Notes under the pieces: generated by a model
Database searches by the model: none
Told to the model about the DNA's origin: nothing
Seen by the model: the letters and a program-made list of their open reading frames with translations, nothing else
Assembly (NCBI GenBank): GCA_905215795.1
Contig: CAJMRV010000127.1
Location: 1-5,311 of the forward strand
Origin: an uncultured bacterium
GTDB lineage: Bacteria > Pseudomonadota > Gammaproteobacteria > Burkholderiales > Burkholderiaceae_F
Direction of reading: 5' to 3'
Length of the DNA stretch: 5,311 nucleotides
Made by a program: the position numbers and the translations under genes
Part shown: positions 1 through 5,311 of the stretch, piece after piece
Position numbering within the stretch: the first letter of the stretch is position 1
How the letters are laid out: each line of letters starts with the position of its first letter

Positions 1-51
1 ATCGTCTCGCTCGTGTGCGTGGGCTACTTCGCCGCGCTCATCCTCAAGTGA
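1..51 (+). CDS. C-terminal end of an upstream, probably membrane, protein (partial)
   Basis: Only the last 16 codons and the TGA stop (49-51) are in the window. Read in the frame that ends at this stop, they give IVSLVCVGYFAALILK. This is strongly hydrophobic with a terminal lysine, as in the last membrane helix of a transporter ending on the cytoplasmic side. Codon use (CTC, ATC, GTC, GCC) matches the downstream genes, which supports real coding. Adenine deaminase genes are often next to a purine permease in other bacteria, so a nucleobase permease is a reasonable guess. Sixteen residues cannot identify the family. The gene ends 124 bases before the adenine deaminase start. Confidence 0.6.
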   Translation: MVSLVCVGYFAALILK

Positions 52-63
52 TCCCCGCCTTTT

Positions 64-110
64 CCTCCGGAGGGCGTCCGTGCCATCATGGACATGACGC
101 CCCCAGGAGG
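64..110 (+). other. Large imperfect inverted repeat in the adenine deaminase leader
   Basis: The sequence is symmetric about position 87. CCTCC (64-68) pairs with GGAGG (106-110), GGGCGTC (72-78) pairs with GACGCCC (96-102), and CCAT (83-86) faces ATGG (88-91) at the tip. Mismatches lie at 69/105, 71/103 and about 79-82/92-95. It could end transcription of the upstream gene or shape the leader of the next one. No T-run follows it (GAGGGGGTCG comes next), so it is not a textbook intrinsic terminator. A second small hairpin follows directly: GGGTC (115-119) with GACCC (125-129). Confidence 0.5.
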
Positions 111-141
111 GAGGGGGTCGAAGAGACCCTTCGGACAACAC

Positions 142-162
142 CGAACCATAGCGAAACCATAG
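142..162 (+). repeat. Short tandem direct repeat before the adenine deaminase ribosome binding site
   Basis: CGAACCATAG (142-151) is followed immediately by CGAAACCATAG (152-162), the same unit with one extra A. The 3' end of the second copy runs into the Shine-Dalgarno-like AGGAA (161-165). The first copy also contributes to a small hairpin, TTCGG (130-134) with CCGAA (141-145). It may be a binding site or simply a slippage product; the sequence does not decide. Confidence 0.4.
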
Positions 163-175
163 GAAACGAAGCCAC

Positions 176-1978
176 ATGACCAACAACAAGGAAGCCGCCT
201 GCGCCCCGGCCTCACCCTACGGCGCGATGCCCCGCGAGAGCGACCGCGTCGTCACGCTCGCGATCAGGAACGCTCGCGTCCTCAACGCCGTCTACCACCA
301 GTTCATGGACGCCGACGTCTACGTCGACGGCGAGACGATCGCCTGGATCGACTACTCGAAAAAGGACCCGTACCGAGCCGAAAAGACGATCGACGCCAAG
401 GGCGCCCTCCTCACGCCCTCCTTGATCGACGTGCACATGCACATCGAGAGCTCCATGCTCACCCCCGGGCCCTTCTGCGAACACCTCGCCCACCGCGGCG
501 TCGGCTCGATCATCGCCGAACCCCATGAGATCGGGAACGTCTTCGGGATCGAAGGGATCGAGGCGCTCGTCAAGGCCGGACGCAACACCCCGATCGACGT
601 CTTCATCGGCATCCCGAGCTCGGTCCCCTCGACCGACATGACGCTCGAGGGTCCCGGCGCCGAGATCGACTGCGAGGCGATGAAGAAGCTCGCCGACTAC
701 CCGGAGGCGAAGTGCCTGGGCGAAGTGATGAACTACAGCCGCATCGTGCGCGAACACCCCGACCTCGAAGTCAAGGACTTCATCGACTGGGCGCGTAAGA
801 ACCGCCCCTCGCTCGTCCTCGAGGGACACTGCCCGAAGCTCAAGGGCAAGGACCTCGCCCGCTTCATCGAGCTCGGCATCCGCGGCGACCATACCGAACA
901 CGACCTCGAGGAGCTCCGCGACCGGTTCCGCCTCGGGATGCTCGTCGAGGTCCAGAGGAAGATGGTCCGCCCCTGGGTGATGGACTACATCCGTGAGAAC
1001 CGCCTCTACGAACGCACCGCACTCGTCACCGACGACGTGATGGCCCACGACCTCGTGCGCCACGGCCACCTCGACCACATCGTGAGGACGGCCGTCAAGG
1101 AGGGACTCCCCGTCGCCGAGGCCTTCTACTGCGCGACGCTCGTGCCCGCGCGCCGCATGCACCTCTTCGACCGCGGCGAGATCGCCCCGGGGCTGCTCGC
1201 CGACATCGCGCTCTGGGACCCCGAGACGCTCCAGGCCGTCAAGATCTTCAAGCGCGGCGCCGAAGTGCCCCCGAAGCGCACCGACTGGAAGGCCTCCGAA
1301 ATCCGCGCGATGTTCCCCGAGCACTTCACGAAGAGCGTCAAGCTCGAACCGCTCACGGCCGACGAGCTCACGCTCCATGCGGATCCGGCCGCGCACCACG
1401 TGCGCGTGAAGGTGCTCTGCGTGCACAAGGAGAACACCCAGGTGACGGCCCGCGACGTGGTGCTGCCCGTCAAGGACGGCGTCGTCGACACGACGGGCTA
1501 CCTCACCGCGTTCTGCTTCAACCGCCATGGGGACCTCAAGCCCCACGACGCCTGGAACAAGGGCGCCTTCGCGCTCTTCGAAGGGGACGCCATCAAGGAG
1601 GGCGCCGTTGCGACGACCTGGTTCCACGACCACCACAACCTCTTCGTGATGGGCGCGGACCTTGAAAGCCGTCTCGCCGCCGCCAACCGCGTGATCGAAC
1701 TCCAGGGCGGCTTCGTCGTCACCCGCGACGGGGAGATCAAAGGCGAACTCGCCCTCCCGATCGCGGGGATCCTGAGCGACGAGAGCGTCGAGAAGACGGC
1801 CGAAGACCTCCTCGGCGTCTGGCAGGCGCTCGTCGACCAGGGCTACGAACACTTGAGCCCCGTCATGAGCACGGGAACGCTCGGCCTGCCCTGCGCTCCG
1901 TTCTTCAAGCTCACCGACAAGGGGATCGTCGACGTGACCGAATGCCGCCTCGTCCCCGGCCTCGAGACGGTCGACTGA
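176..1978 (+). CDS. ade: Adenine deaminase (amidohydrolase superfamily)
   Basis: The likely reaction is hydrolytic deamination of adenine to hypoxanthine and ammonia in the cytoplasm, for purine salvage or use of adenine as a nitrogen source. The 600-residue length is close to the family's usual roughly 580-600. The metal-site motif DVHMHIESSM (85-94; H87, H89) is followed by EPHEIGNV (115-122), GEVMNY (182-187), EGHCP (216-220; H218), GDHT (237-240; H239) and VTDD (284-287), in the order expected for this family. The C-terminal adenine deaminase domain shows FHDHHN (483-488) and MSTGTLGLP (564-572). The ATG at 176 has AGGAA at 161-165 with a 10-base spacer; the next in-frame ATG (residue 18) lacks a comparable site. 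The GDHTEHD segment differs from the SDHE form I remember for well-studied members, so a related substrate is possible. The gene is probably transcribed alone or with the upstream gene, because strong hairpins follow it. Confidence 0.88.
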   Translation: MTNNKEAACAPASPYGAMPRESDRVVTLAIRNARVLNAVYHQFMDADVYVDGETIAWIDYSKKDPYRAEKTIDAKGALLTPSLIDVHMHIESSMLTPGPFCEHLAHRGVGSIIAEPHEIGNVFGIEGIEALVKAGRNTPIDVFIGIPSSVPSTDMTLEGPGAEIDCEAMKKLADYPEAKCLGEVMNYSRIVREHPDLEVKDFIDWARKNRPSLVLEGHCPKLKGKDLARFIELGIRGDHTEHDLEELRDRFRLGMLVEVQRKMVRPWVMDYIRENRLYERTALVTDDVMAHDLVRHGHLDHIVRTAVKEGLPVAEAFYCATLVPARRMHLFDRGEIAPGLLADIALWDPETLQAVKIFKRGAEVPPKRTDWKASEIRAMFPEHFTKSVKLEPLTADELTLHADPAAHHVRVKVLCVHKENTQVTARDVVLPVKDGVVDTTGYLTAFCFNRHGDLKPHDAWNKGAFALFEGDAIKEGAVATTWFHDHHNLFVMGADLESRLAAANRVIELQGGFVVTRDGEIKGELALPIAGILSDESVEKTAEDLLGVWQALVDQGYEHLSPVMSTGTLGLPCAPFFKLTDKGIVDVTECRLVPGLETVD

Positions 1979-1997
1979 GAAGAAGCGTCCTGAAGAT

Positions 1998-2024
1998 GGA
2001 ACGGCCGCCCCGGAGCGGCCTTCC
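1998..2024 (+). terminator. First hairpin after adenine deaminase
   Basis: GGCCGC (2003-2008) pairs with GCGGCC (2015-2020) around a 6-base loop. The stem extends to GGAA (1998-2001) with TTCC (2021-2024) if C2002 is bulged. Only two Ts follow the core stem, so on its own it is a weak intrinsic terminator. It starts 20 bases after the stop codon and probably acts with the next hairpin or protects the mRNA 3' end. Confidence 0.5.
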
Positions 2025-2035
2025 TCCAACCAATC

Positions 2036-2078
2036 AACGCCCGCCGTGCACGTCAATGTGCGCCGCGGGCGTTTCTTC
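2036..2078 (+). terminator. Strong intrinsic terminator of the adenine deaminase transcript
   Basis: AACGCCCGC (2036-2044) pairs perfectly with GCGGGCGTT (2065-2073). After one C/C mismatch the stem continues through GTGCAC (2046-2051) with GTGCGC (2058-2063, one G-T pair), capped by a small loop around TCAA (2053-2056). The 3' arm runs into GTTTCTTCATT. This is a long GC-rich stem followed by a T-rich run, as expected for Rho-independent termination. It isolates the adenine deaminase from the operon that starts about 110 bases later. Confidence 0.85.
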
Positions 2079-2121
2079 ATTCGGCACCAGCGTCAACGAA
2101 AAGTCCATGAAACTCCTAAGA

Positions 2122-2151
2122 CAATACCCCTATAAGATGTAATGCTTATTG
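2122..2151. promoter_or_regulatory. AT-rich nested inverted repeats, candidate operator
   Basis: Two overlapping inverted repeats lie just upstream of and into the proposed -35 box: CAATA (2122-2126) with TATTG (2147-2151), and ATAAG (2132-2136) with CTTAT (2145-2149). The stretch is clearly more AT-rich than anything else in the window. The position would suit a repressor or activator of the downstream operon. It does not resemble the TrpR operator I know from E. coli. The arms are only 5 bases, so chance is a real alternative. Confidence 0.3.
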
Positions 2152-2177
2152 AAGAAAATCCCCTTCCATCCTAGACT
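2149..2177 (+). promoter_or_regulatory. Predicted sigma70-type promoter of the transporter operon
   Basis: TTGAAG (2149-2154) as -35 and TAGACT (2172-2177) as -10 are separated by exactly 17 bases. Each matches four of six consensus positions, including the TTGA core and the T-A-x-A-x-T pattern. Transcription would start near 2184, at or one base before the ATG of the leader peptide. A second candidate -10, TATAAG (2131-2136, five of six), has a poorer -35 (ATGAAA, 2107-2112, spacer 18); its transcript would start near 2143 and give the leader peptide a 5' untranslated stretch of about 40 bases. Confidence 0.55.
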
Positions 2178-2184
2178 TGGCTCC

Positions 2185-2256
2185 ATGATCACGAAGAACC
2201 ACACCCCCGTCGCTTCCCCGGCCAAGGCCTGGTGGCCCTCTCAGACGACAGTTTGA
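2185..2256 (+). CDS. Tryptophan-type leader peptide of an attenuator (23 aa)
   Basis: This is a regulatory peptide whose translation senses charged tRNA-Trp. ATG at 2185 opens a 23-codon frame ending at TGA 2254-2256. It begins MITKNHTPV and carries adjacent tryptophans W16 and W17 in the segment KAWWPSQ (TGGTGG, 2230-2235). These Trp codons lie immediately before and inside the first arm of the pause hairpin, and the stop codon lies in its second arm, the geometry of the E. coli trp leader. No good Shine-Dalgarno site precedes the ATG; because the predicted transcription start is near 2184, the message may be leaderless here. A TTG at 2149 is in frame upstream but is probably the -35 box. 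The peptide itself is not expected to have a function beyond its translation. Confidence 0.78.
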   Translation: MITKNHTPVASPAKAWWPSQTTV

Positions 2257-2349
2257 GCGGGCCTGCTTCGTATCCCCGGCACCCACCGGTGCCACACCTT
2301 CCGACTTCACGTCGACAAACGCCCGCCGCCCGCGGGTGTTTTCGTCTTC
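2230..2349 (+). promoter_or_regulatory. Tryptophan attenuator (mutually exclusive leader RNA hairpins)
   Basis: Segment 1 (2234-2246) pairs with segment 2 (2251-2263): GGCCC with GGGCC, one T/C mismatch (2239/2258), then CTCAGAC with GTTTGAG including one G-T, closed by a GACA loop. Segment 2 also contains GCGGGC (2257-2262), fully complementary to GCCCGC (2321-2326) in segment 3; this 2:3 pairing is the antiterminator. Segment 3 otherwise pairs with segment 4 to make the terminator. A small perfect hairpin, GGCACC (2278-2283) with GGTGCC (2288-2293), brings 2 and 3 closer. Expected logic: with tryptophan scarce the ribosome stalls at W16/W17, covers segment 1, 2:3 forms and transcription continues. 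With tryptophan plentiful the ribosome reaches the stop at 2254, covers segment 2, and 3:4 terminates. Confidence 0.8.
2317..2349 (+). terminator. Attenuator terminator hairpin (segments 3:4)
   Basis: AAACGCCCGC (2317-2326) pairs with GCGGGTGTTT (2332-2341) over ten positions with a single G-T pair, around the 5-base loop CGCCC. It runs directly into TTTTCGTCTTC. It lies upstream of the transporter start and after a translated leader, so it stops transcription conditionally. Its 5' arm contains the GCCCGC that can pair with the segment just after the leader stop codon. Confidence 0.82.
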
Positions 2350-2398
2350 AGTGAAGCGTCCCTCCCCATGCGGGCGGCGGTGTCCGAACCACAACAAT

Positions 2399-2403
2399 AA
2401 GGA
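2399..2403 (+). promoter_or_regulatory. Ribosome binding site of the transporter gene
   Basis: AAGGA (2399-2403) lies 8 bases before the ATG at 2412 and fixes that start. The A/C-rich stretch between about 2384 and 2400 (CCGAACCACAACAATAA) should be unstructured and open to ribosomes once transcription has passed the attenuator. Confidence 0.7.
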
Positions 2404-2411
2404 CCATCGCC

Positions 2412-3887
2412 ATGCCCGAGTGCATTTCACAACCCACATCGAACCCGTCCGCCGGGACCCCCGCGGAGGAGAAAAGCATCCTCCGCTTCTTCGGCGGCCC
2501 CGCCGTGCTGCTCCTTCCCGCAGCTGCCTTCGTCGCCTTCACGATCCACCTCTTCATCTTCGAGCAGGCCTTCGACCTCTACGGCCTCGCCCTCGCGGGC
2601 TTTCTGATGCTCTTCGCTGGCTCGATCATTGCCCGCGACCGCCGCGCCTACTGGAAGGCGGCCGTCTCGGGCGTCGCGGGCGAGATGAGCGCCACGGTCG
2701 TGCTCCTGCTCCTCGCCGCGGGCGTCTTCTCCGCCATGATGAAGGCGGGCGGCGTCGCCGAAGGGCTCGTCCACCTCGGAAGCACCTTTGAATTCACGGG
2801 CCCCGTCTTCACGATCTTCGTGCTCCTCGGGACCTCGGTGCTCGCCGCTGCGACAGGCTCCTCGATCGGGAGCCTGCTCGCCGCGATGCCGATCTTCTTC
2901 CCCGTGGGGACCGCGATCGGCGTGGACCCGAACCTCCTTGCGGGCGCCATCCTCTCGGGGGCGATCTTCGGGGACAACCTCGCCCCGGTCTCCGACGTCA
3001 CGATCATTTCGTGCCTCACGCAGCGCTTCCGCGACGGCCGCACGACCGACGTGGGCGCCGTCGTCCGCTCGCGCCTTCCCTACGCCCTCACGGCGCTCGC
3101 GATCGCCGTCGTCTTCTACGCGGTGACCGGGTCGGGCAGCACCACCACGGCGCCCACGGGCACGGGCGACGCCGCGGGTCTCTACATGCTCATCCCCGTC
3201 GTCGTGCTGATCGCCGTGGCGGTCGTCACGAAGGACGTCCTCCAGGCCGTCACCGCGGGGATCCTCGTCGGCGCCGTCACGGGTCTCGCTACGGGTGCCC
3301 TCACGCCGGAGGCCGTCTTCTCAGCGGAAGGCGGAAAAATCACGGGCTTCATCCACGACGGGATCGAGAACGTCGCCCCGATCATCCTCCTTTGTCTGAC
3401 GCTCTTCGCCTACACGCACCTGATCACCCGTGCGGGCGTGCCGGAGGCGCTCGAGCGCGCCGCGAAGCGCCGCCTCGGGCATGAACCCTCCGAGGGCGCC
3501 TTCGAAGGGGTGCTCGCCGCGACGACCCTCGTGACGACGACGCTCTTCGCCGCCGTGACGAGCGCTTCGGTGGCGATGGTGGGCGCGCTCACCGACACCC
3601 TGAGCCGCGGGAGCGGCGTGCATCCGCACCGCCGGGCGAACCTCCTCTCGGGCTTCGCGAACTCCCTTCCCGTACTGATGCCTTTCTCCGCCTTCATCCT
3701 GATCACGCTCGCCGCGACGGCCGCCTTCGACAAGGGTGCCTCGGTGACGCCCTACAGCCTGATGACGACGACCTTCTACCCGGTGGCGCTCTTCATCGTC
3801 TTCTCCGTCTCGATCGCGACGGGGATCGGCCGGAAGCGCGACGCCCTCGGCATGCCCGACACGGCCCCGGAGGCATGCCATGAGTGA
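2412..3887 (+). CDS. NhaC-family transporter, candidate tryptophan/aromatic amino acid transporter
   Basis: This is a 491-residue integral membrane protein of the Na+/H+ antiporter NhaC family. The signature is clear: TGSSIGSL (148-155) and GAIFGDNLAPVSD (183-195). A short hydrophilic N-terminus (1-28) precedes about eleven or twelve hydrophobic segments, roughly at 30-50, 55-74, 94-110, 130-150, 155-185, 223-239, 258-273, 278-297, 321-338, 365-392, 415-437 and 452-472. The tail is hydrophilic and probably cytoplasmic. By family alone this would be called a Na+/H+ antiporter, but the family also includes malate/lactate exchangers (MleN) and members predicted to carry tyrosine because of Tyr-type leader control. 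The tryptophan attenuator directly upstream suggests uptake of tryptophan or a related compound, probably coupled to Na+ or H+. That substrate is inference. It is the first structural gene of an operon and overlaps the next gene by 8 bases. Confidence 0.88.
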   Translation: MPECISQPTSNPSAGTPAEEKSILRFFGGPAVLLLPAAAFVAFTIHLFIFEQAFDLYGLALAGFLMLFAGSIIARDRRAYWKAAVSGVAGEMSATVVLLLLAAGVFSAMMKAGGVAEGLVHLGSTFEFTGPVFTIFVLLGTSVLAAATGSSIGSLLAAMPIFFPVGTAIGVDPNLLAGAILSGAIFGDNLAPVSDVTIISCLTQRFRDGRTTDVGAVVRSRLPYALTALAIAVVFYAVTGSGSTTTAPTGTGDAAGLYMLIPVVVLIAVAVVTKDVLQAVTAGILVGAVTGLATGALTPEAVFSAEGGKITGFIHDGIENVAPIILLCLTLFAYTHLITRAGVPEALERAAKRRLGHEPSEGAFEGVLAATTLVTTTLFAAVTSASVAMVGALTDTLSRGSGVHPHRRANLLSGFANSLPVLMPFSAFILITLAATAAFDKGASVTPYSLMTTTFYPVALFIVFSVSIATGIGRKRDALGMPDTAPEACHE

Positions 3888-4362
3888 AGCCCCGAATACA
3901 GCCACTAAGAAGGAAGACACCATGGAAAACACGAAGGAAAACCAAAAACACACTGCGGGGGAGCGTCCCGACGACGCCTTCGAACTCTTCGATCTGGAGA
4001 TAAGCGTCGAAGGGGACGAATCGGGCTTCGTCTGCTCCCACGAGAAGGGCCCCGCCTTCCACGTGATCGGCGAGAACATCGTCTTCGACAAGCCCGGGCG
4101 CTTCTCCCTTTATGCGCTCGCAGCGCTCCTGCCGCTCCTTCCCGCCAGGGAACGCCCGACGCATGAAAACGACTGGATCACGACGGACTCGCTGATCGCC
4201 TGTCCCGATCCCTACTGCACGGCCCGCTTCCGCATCCGGCGAACGCGCAGGCGCACGTTCAGCCACGCCGAATGCACGGTCGTGCCGCCCGAGGGGAACG
4301 ATCCCCTCGAAAGAGAACTGAAACCCACCGGCGACGCCGCCGCGGAAACAAGAAAGGAATGA
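3880..4362 (+). CDS. TIGR04076-like small protein, function unknown
   Basis: This is a 160-residue soluble protein. Residues 1-33 are hydrophilic and low in complexity. The core, about 34-122, runs from FDLEISVEG through CSH (52-54) and LYALAALLPLLPA (77-89) to IACPDPYC (106-113) and FRIRR (117-121). The arrangement resembles the TIGR04076 family as I remember it; a search is needed to confirm. C52, H54, C108 and C113 could bind a metal, which is inference. No signal peptide or membrane span is visible, the Leu/Ala stretch being too short and part of the core. ATG at 3880 has GGAGG (3869-3873) with a 6-base spacer and overlaps the transporter stop, suggesting translational coupling. A second ATG at 3922 (M15) has AAGGA (3910-3914) 7 bases upstream and would still include the whole core, so the true start is uncertain. 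Confidence 0.75.
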   Translation: MSEAPNTATKKEDTMENTKENQKHTAGERPDDAFELFDLEISVEGDESGFVCSHEKGPAFHVIGENIVFDKPGRFSLYALAALLPLLPARERPTHENDWITTDSLIACPDPYCTARFRIRRTRRRTFSHAECTVVPPEGNDPLERELKPTGDAAAETRKE

Positions 4363-4364
4363 TG

Positions 4365-5311
4365 ATGAACACCAACAAGACCAACACCATGACGGACACG
4401 AAGCAAAAAACGCAGGCGAAGAGGACGGACATCGCCCGCACGCCGCTCGCCCCCGGCTACACCGTCCCCCGTGTGATCCTCGGGGGCTGGCAGCTCTCCA
4501 AGGGGCACGCCCTCGCCCGTCCGCTCGACTTCGACGCCGTGCGCCGCGCCTTCGTCACGATGAAGCGCGCCGGCCTCGACACGTTCGACGGCGCCGACAT
4601 CTACACGGGCGTGGAGGACTTCTACGGCTCGATCGTGAGGGACGAGGCCGCCGCGGGCGAATCCGTCCCGCAGGTCCACACGAAGTTCGTCCCCGACCTC
4701 GACGACCTCGCGAAGATCGACGCCGCCTACGTCGAAGGGATCGTCACCCGCTCGCTCAAGCGACTCGGCGTGGAGGCGCTCGACCTGGTGCAGTTCCACT
4801 GGTGGGACTATTCGGTCCCCGGCATGGTCGACGTCGCGGGACACCTCGTGCGCCTCAAGGAGAAGGGACTGATCCGCAACATCGGGACGACGAACTTCAA
4901 CTCGACCGAGCTTGAACGCCTCCTCGAGGCGGGCATCCCCGTCGTCTCCAACCAGTGCCAGTACTCGATCCTCGACCGCCGTCCCGAACGGGGTCTCACC
5001 GAACTGTGCCGCCGCTACGGCATGAAGCTCCTCTGCTACGGCACGCTCGCCGGAGGCTTCCTCTCGGAGCGCTGGATCGGACGGGAGCGCCCCCGTGAGA
5101 TCGAGAACCGCTCGCTCGTCAAGTACGACCTCGTGATCCGGGACACCCTCGGATGGGAGGGCTTCCAGAAGCTGCTCCTCGGCCTCAAGGCGATCGCCGA
5201 CGAAAAAGGCGTGACCGTCTCCGAGCTCGCCACGCTCTTCATGTTGACGCGTCCCCACGCCGACAACGACACCGCCCTGCGCGTCATCGCGGACCACAGC
5301 CGCGCCATCGC
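4365..5311 (+). CDS. Aldo/keto reductase (3' end beyond the window)
   Basis: This is an NAD(P)H-dependent oxidoreductase of the aldo/keto reductase superfamily, expected to be a cytoplasmic (alpha/beta)8 barrel reducing a carbonyl compound. The tetrad is intact: D75 and Y80 in FDGADIYTGVE (74-84), K107 in HTKFVPDL (105-112) and H145 in QFHWWDY (143-149). GTTNF (174-178) and NQCQYS (196-201) follow, as usual for the barrel. The 315 complete codons present cover most of a typical 320-350 residue protein; the frame is open at the window end. Three in-frame ATGs occur at 4359, 4362 and 4365; AAGGA (4354-4358) is best spaced for 4365, while 4359 and 4362 overlap the preceding stop. ATG 4389 has no ribosome site. 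Residues 1-25 are A/C-rich, polar and lie outside the barrel. The substrate is unknown; the operon position implies co-regulation by the tryptophan attenuator. Confidence 0.88.
   Translation, partial: MNTNKTNTMTDTKQKTQAKRTDIARTPLAPGYTVPRVILGGWQLSKGHALARPLDFDAVRRAFVTMKRAGLDTFDGADIYTGVEDFYGSIVRDEAAAGESVPQVHTKFVPDLDDLAKIDAAYVEGIVTRSLKRLGVEALDLVQFHWWDYSVPGMVDVAGHLVRLKEKGLIRNIGTTNFNSTELERLLEAGIPVVSNQCQYSILDRRPERGLTELCRRYGMKLLCYGTLAGGFLSERWIGRERPREIENRSLVKYDLVIRDTLGWEGFQKLLLGLKAIADEKGVTVSELATLFMLTRPHADNDTALRVIADHSRAI

Noticed and set aside
88..162. 24-codon frame ending 13 bases before the adenine deaminase ATG, possible leader peptide
   Set aside because: No good ribosome binding site, no run of regulatory codons, and the start lies inside the loop of the large hairpin. 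Probably chance.
212..2080. 622-codon open frame on the minus strand opposite the adenine deaminase
   Set aside because: It is an antiphase shadow produced by high GC at third positions. The product is a repetitive run of D, E, V, R, A, H and G with no recognisable domain, while the + strand encodes a clear enzyme.
2180..2411. T-box or other riboswitch in the transporter leader
   Set aside because: I see no T-box consensus or specifier-loop arrangement and no known riboswitch core. The tandem Trp codons in a short frame plus competing hairpins fit ribosome-mediated attenuation instead.
2146..2439. 97-codon minus-strand frame across the attenuator region
   Set aside because: No recognisable domain, and it spans a promoter and two functional hairpins on the other strand. 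The + strand regulatory reading explains the region better.
3321..4266. Minus-strand open frames opposite the transporter and the small protein
   Set aside because: Low-complexity, Arg/Glu/His-rich translations typical of GC-rich antisense shadows, opposite well-supported + strand genes.
4212..5297. 361-codon minus-strand frame opposite the aldo/keto reductase
   Set aside because: Antisense shadow; the + strand frame has the complete catalytic tetrad and family motifs.
1..5311. CRISPR array, insertion sequence, tRNA or rRNA
   Set aside because: No spaced repeats, no transposase-like frame, no terminal inverted repeats and no recognisable RNA gene were seen on either strand.

Overview
The window is GC-rich, compact bacterial DNA with strong C/G preference at third codon positions (CTC, ATC, GTC, GCC). 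All real genes are on the + strand. The gene families (adenine deaminase, NhaC-family transporter, TIGR04076-like small protein, aldo/keto reductase), weak to moderate Shine-Dalgarno sites and A/C-rich N-terminal coding stretches would suit a gut-type proteobacterium such as a Sutterella-like betaproteobacterium. This is only a guess: a high-GC actinobacterium such as a coriobacterium cannot be excluded from the sequence alone.

Layout. Positions 1-51 are the hydrophobic tail of an upstream gene, probably a membrane protein. A structured 124-base spacer follows. Positions 176-1978 encode a complete 600-residue adenine deaminase, closed by two hairpins, the second a near-perfect intrinsic terminator ending in a T-rich run (about 2036-2078). 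From about 2100 to 2411 there is no conventional gene, but the stretch is not empty. It holds a sigma70-type promoter, a 23-codon leader peptide with two adjacent tryptophan codons, a hairpin over those codons, an alternative pairing segment directly after the leader stop codon, and a GC-rich hairpin followed by TTTTCGTCTTC. This is the full architecture of a ribosome-mediated tryptophan attenuator.

The attenuator controls a tightly packed operon. It starts with an NhaC-family 491-residue transporter (2412-3887), followed by a 160-residue TIGR04076-like protein with a C-x4-C motif (3880-4362, overlapping the transporter by 8 bases). Last is an aldo/keto reductase (from about 4365, running off the window end) whose catalytic tetrad is intact.

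The main result is that the transporter, which family annotation would call a Na+/H+ antiporter, sits behind a tryptophan-sensing attenuator. Inference: it is more likely a tryptophan (or aromatic amino acid / indole compound) transporter, and the two downstream genes are co-expressed with it when charged tRNA-Trp is scarce.
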